DNA from: an uncultured Collinsella sp.
Lineage (GTDB): Bacteria > Actinomycetota > Coriobacteriia > Coriobacteriales > Coriobacteriaceae
DNA: 16,920 bases
Assembly: GCA_900548935.1 (NCBI GenBank)
Contig: URMR01000024.1
Location: forward strand, 1 to 16,920
Reading direction: 5' to 3'
Shown here in pieces: positions 15,602 through 16,920 of the stretch (the first letter of the stretch is position 1; each line of letters starts with the position of its first letter). A program made the translations under genes and the position numbers. The notes under the pieces are model-generated. The model was not told the origin of the DNA, ran no database searches, and saw only the letters and a program-made list of their open reading frames with translations.

Positions 15602-15619
15602 TAATCTGCAATCAGATTA
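15602..15619 (-). promoter_or_regulatory. Palindrome over the modA -10 and start region
   Basis: A perfect inverted repeat of 7-bp arms, TAATCTG-CAAT-CAGATTA, overlaps the -10 hexamer and the expected start site of the modA promoter. It could be a repressor site or form a hairpin at the very 5' end of the mRNA. Confidence 0.5.
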
Positions 15620-15644
15620 TACTTCTGCGAGAATAATGATAGTG
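15616..15644 (-). promoter_or_regulatory. modA promoter
   Basis: On the minus strand a perfect -10 TATAAT (15616-15621) lies about 60 nt upstream of the modA start. At the -35 distance (15639-15644) the sequence is CACTAT, a poor match to TTGACA. A good -10 with a poor -35 buried in a large inverted repeat suggests a promoter controlled by a DNA-binding protein at that repeat. Confidence 0.6.
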
Positions 15645-15659
15645 AGAAATTATTCTCGC
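15627..15659. promoter_or_regulatory. Perfect 11-bp inverted repeat upstream of modA, probable operator
   Basis: GCGAGAATAAT (15627-15637) and ATTATTCTCGC (15649-15659) are exact reverse complements separated by 11 bp. Half-site centres are therefore 22 bp, about two helical turns, apart, as expected for a dimeric regulator. A further GAGAATA copy follows at 15662-15668. The site covers the -35 zone of the modA promoter. It does not match the E. coli ModE box (CGNTATAT type). No regulator gene is visible in the window. Confidence 0.6.
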
Positions 15660-15707
15660 CAGAGAATATAGTTTCGACTTGCCATACACCTTGGCGTCGC
15701 TTCGGCG

Positions 15708-15745
15708 GAAAACAAAGGCGGAGCAGCCGTTCAGGTCGCCCCGCC
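15708..15745 (-). terminator. Intrinsic terminator after mogA
   Basis: In the minus direction GGCGGGGC (15738-15745) pairs with GCTCCGCC (15717-15724), eight pairs with one G-U, and is followed by TTTGTTTT. It sits 13 nt after the mogA stop and separates the moeA-mogA transcript from modABC. Confidence 0.75.
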
Positions 15746-15758
15746 GCAGGTAGTGCGC

Positions 15759-16238
15759 TTATTTGGCGTGTCCGCCGCCCGCCGTCATTTGGGCCGCATG
15801 CTCCAGCTGGTCTGCTATGGCCTCCCAGCTTTCGCGGGCGGCCTTCGTAGAACCGGGAAAGTTTACGACAAGCGTATGGCCTCGTTGCATGCAAATAGCG
15901 CGCGAGAGCATAGCGCGGCGCGTCTTGGTCATGGAGTACGCACGGATTGCCTCTGCAATACCCGGCACATCGCGGTCGCAGACGGCACGCGTCGCCTCGG
16001 GCGTCACGTCGCGCATCGAAAGTCCCGTGCCGCCACAGGTGAGCACGACATTGGCGTGGCACTCATCGGCGGCTTCCGCAATGGCATCACCGATCTCGCT
16101 GGCGTCGTCGCGCACGACCACATGCGAGGCGACCGCCCAGCCCTGCGCCTCGATAAGTTCCTCGAGTGCGGCTCCAGCCTCGTCCTGAGCAAGATCGCGC
16201 GTATCCGAGCACGTCACGATCGATATCTTCAACTCCAT
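15759..16238 (-). CDS. mogA: Molybdopterin adenylyltransferase (MogA/MoaB family)
   Basis: A 159-residue cytoplasmic enzyme that adenylates molybdopterin before MoeA exchanges AMP for molybdate. The family motifs are complete: VTCSDTRDL at 8-16, LTCGGTGLSMRDVTPEAT (66-83, with the GGTG loop at 69-72 and the catalytic-type Asp at 77), PGIAEAIR (92-99) and VNFPGSTKAA (125-134). ATG 16238 has AGGAGG 6 nt upstream; an open frame runs further up but lies inside moeA. MoaB has the same fold and in many organisms does the same step, so the exact name is less certain than the function. It starts 10 nt after the moeA stop, and the ribosome site abuts that stop, so the two are coexpressed. Confidence 0.9.
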   Translation of the reverse strand: MELKISIVTCSDTRDLAQDEAGAALEELIEAQGWAVASHVVVRDDASEIGDAIAEAADECHANVVLTCGGTGLSMRDVTPEATRAVCDRDVPGIAEAIRAYSMTKTRRAMLSRAICMQRGHTLVVNFPGSTKAARESWEAIADQLEHAAQMTAGGGHAK

Positions 16239-16248
16239 AGCATTCCTC

Positions 16249-16920
16249 CTATAGTACCGTGCCCTCGGGCAGGTCGACACGCACGACATCCACGACGTCG
16301 CCCGCCTTGAGCTCGCACGGTCCTTCGTCAATACGCAGTAGGCAGTTGGACCGCTGCATCGTGCCGAGCAGCGCCGAATTCTGCGTCTTGGCCTCGGTCA
16401 CCAACAGTTCACCGGTCTCGGGGTCGCGCAAAACCGTGGCGCGATCGAAGAAGCGTCGGTTCTGGCGCTTCTTCACGCCGTGCGTCAATATCGCCTGCTG
16501 CACGGGACGCACGCCCTCGGCAAAACCGCGCATCTTGCGGATCGCCGGACGGGCGAGCATCTCAAAGCCCACGTACGCCGCGGCCGGATTGCCTGAAAGC
16601 CCCAGGTAGGGCTTACCCCCGAGCAAGCCAAACGTGATGGCCTTGCCCGGACGCATCGAGATGCGGTCAAACAGTACCTCGCCCTCACGCCGGACGAGCG
16701 CCGTCACGAAATCGTAGTCGCCCGCCGAGGCGCCACCGCTCGTAATGACAAAATCGCACTCCTGCACGGCACGATGCACCAGCTCGGCAATCGCCTGCTC
16801 ATCGTCGGGCGCAATGCCGTAAAACACGGGCTCGGCTCCCGCATCGAGCGCCTCGGCCATCAACGCCGAGGAGTTGGAATCGCGAATCTGACCGCGCGCC
16901 GGCACCTTACTCGGTGCGAC
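16249..16920 (-). CDS. moeA: Molybdopterin molybdenumtransferase, C-terminal part (5' end outside window)
   Basis: The visible 223 residues are the MogA-like domain III and the C-terminal domain IV of MoeA, which inserts molybdate into adenylylated molybdopterin. Hallmarks in order are VPARGQIRDSNS, ITSGGASAGDYDFV, MRPGKAITFGLLGG, YLGLSGNPAAAYV and the late GTMQRSNCLLRI. The frame is open to the window edge, so the N-terminal domains lie upstream. It is the first visible gene of the moeA-mogA unit. Confidence 0.92.
   Translation of the reverse strand, partial: VAPSKVPARGQIRDSNSSALMAEALDAGAEPVFYGIAPDDEQAIAELVHRAVQECDFVITSGGASAGDYDFVTALVRREGEVLFDRISMRPGKAITFGLLGGKPYLGLSGNPAAAYVGFEMLARPAIRKMRGFAEGVRPVQQAILTHGVKKRQNRRFFDRATVLRDPETGELLVTEAKTQNSALLGTMQRSNCLLRIDEGPCELKAGDVVDVVRVDLPEGTVL

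Noticed and set aside
15556..15610. Molybdenum cofactor riboswitch before modA
   Set aside because: The leader after the probable start site is only about 50 nt, too short for that RNA, with just one small GC-rich stem.
15627..15659. ModE-type box at modA
   Set aside because: The half-sites (GCGAGAATAAT) do not have the CGNTATAT core of the enterobacterial ModE box.

Overview
The window looks like two different genomes joined inside one gene. Positions 1 to about 5850 read like an anaerobic, GC-rich Clostridia-type Firmicute. The evidence is the citrate-lyase accessory genes in Firmicute style, strong AGGAGG ribosome sites, and terminators with long uninterrupted A/T tracts. From about 5880 to the end the sequence reads like a Coriobacteriia actinobacterium of the Collinsella/Eggerthella kind. 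There the binding proteins carry Tat-like SRRxF motifs followed by lipoboxes, Thr is written mostly as ACG, and terminators have short T tracts broken by G. The switch falls within a single intact reading frame, a double-cubane 2-hydroxyacyl-CoA dehydratase-like gene (5013-6170, minus). It lies at or beside the family's most conserved motif (GETTCDGKKKMYE). A chimeric assembly at conserved sequence is the simplest explanation; interspecies recombination is the alternative.

Layout. Plus strand: a metallo-beta-lactamase-fold hydrolase (2-535, 5' end cut), citC (550-1596), a citX-citG fusion (1593-2957), a CpeT-like protein (3031-3582) and a nucleoside phosphorylase-family protein (3610-4359), closed by a bidirectional terminator. 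Minus strand from there on: a small membrane-anchored protein with a near-ideal sigma-70 promoter (4405-4722); the double-cubane protein; a five-gene peptide/nickel-type ABC importer (6247-11500, transcribed leftwards); the molybdate importer modABC (12098-15555); and mogA plus a partial moeA (15759-16920).

How the genes work together. CitC and CitX-CitG are maturation enzymes: CitG makes the phosphoribosyl-dephospho-CoA precursor, CitX loads it onto the citrate lyase acyl carrier protein, and CitC acetylates the prosthetic group. The lyase subunits themselves are not in the window. On the right, ModABC imports molybdate, and MogA and MoeA insert it into molybdopterin, so transport and cofactor synthesis sit side by side as separate transcription units. 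The peptide/nickel-type importer has its own promoter and a leader of about 500 nt with small reading frames and hairpins. The double-cubane gene starts 76 nt after its last ATPase gene.

Points most worth a second look: the intragenic junction; a ModB permease with a signal peptide and an added extracytoplasmic domain of about 185 residues; an 11-11-11 perfect inverted repeat plus a second palindrome over the modA promoter; and the chained small reading frames ahead of the peptide-binding protein gene. I found no CRISPR array, tRNA, rRNA, insertion sequence or clear phage gene.
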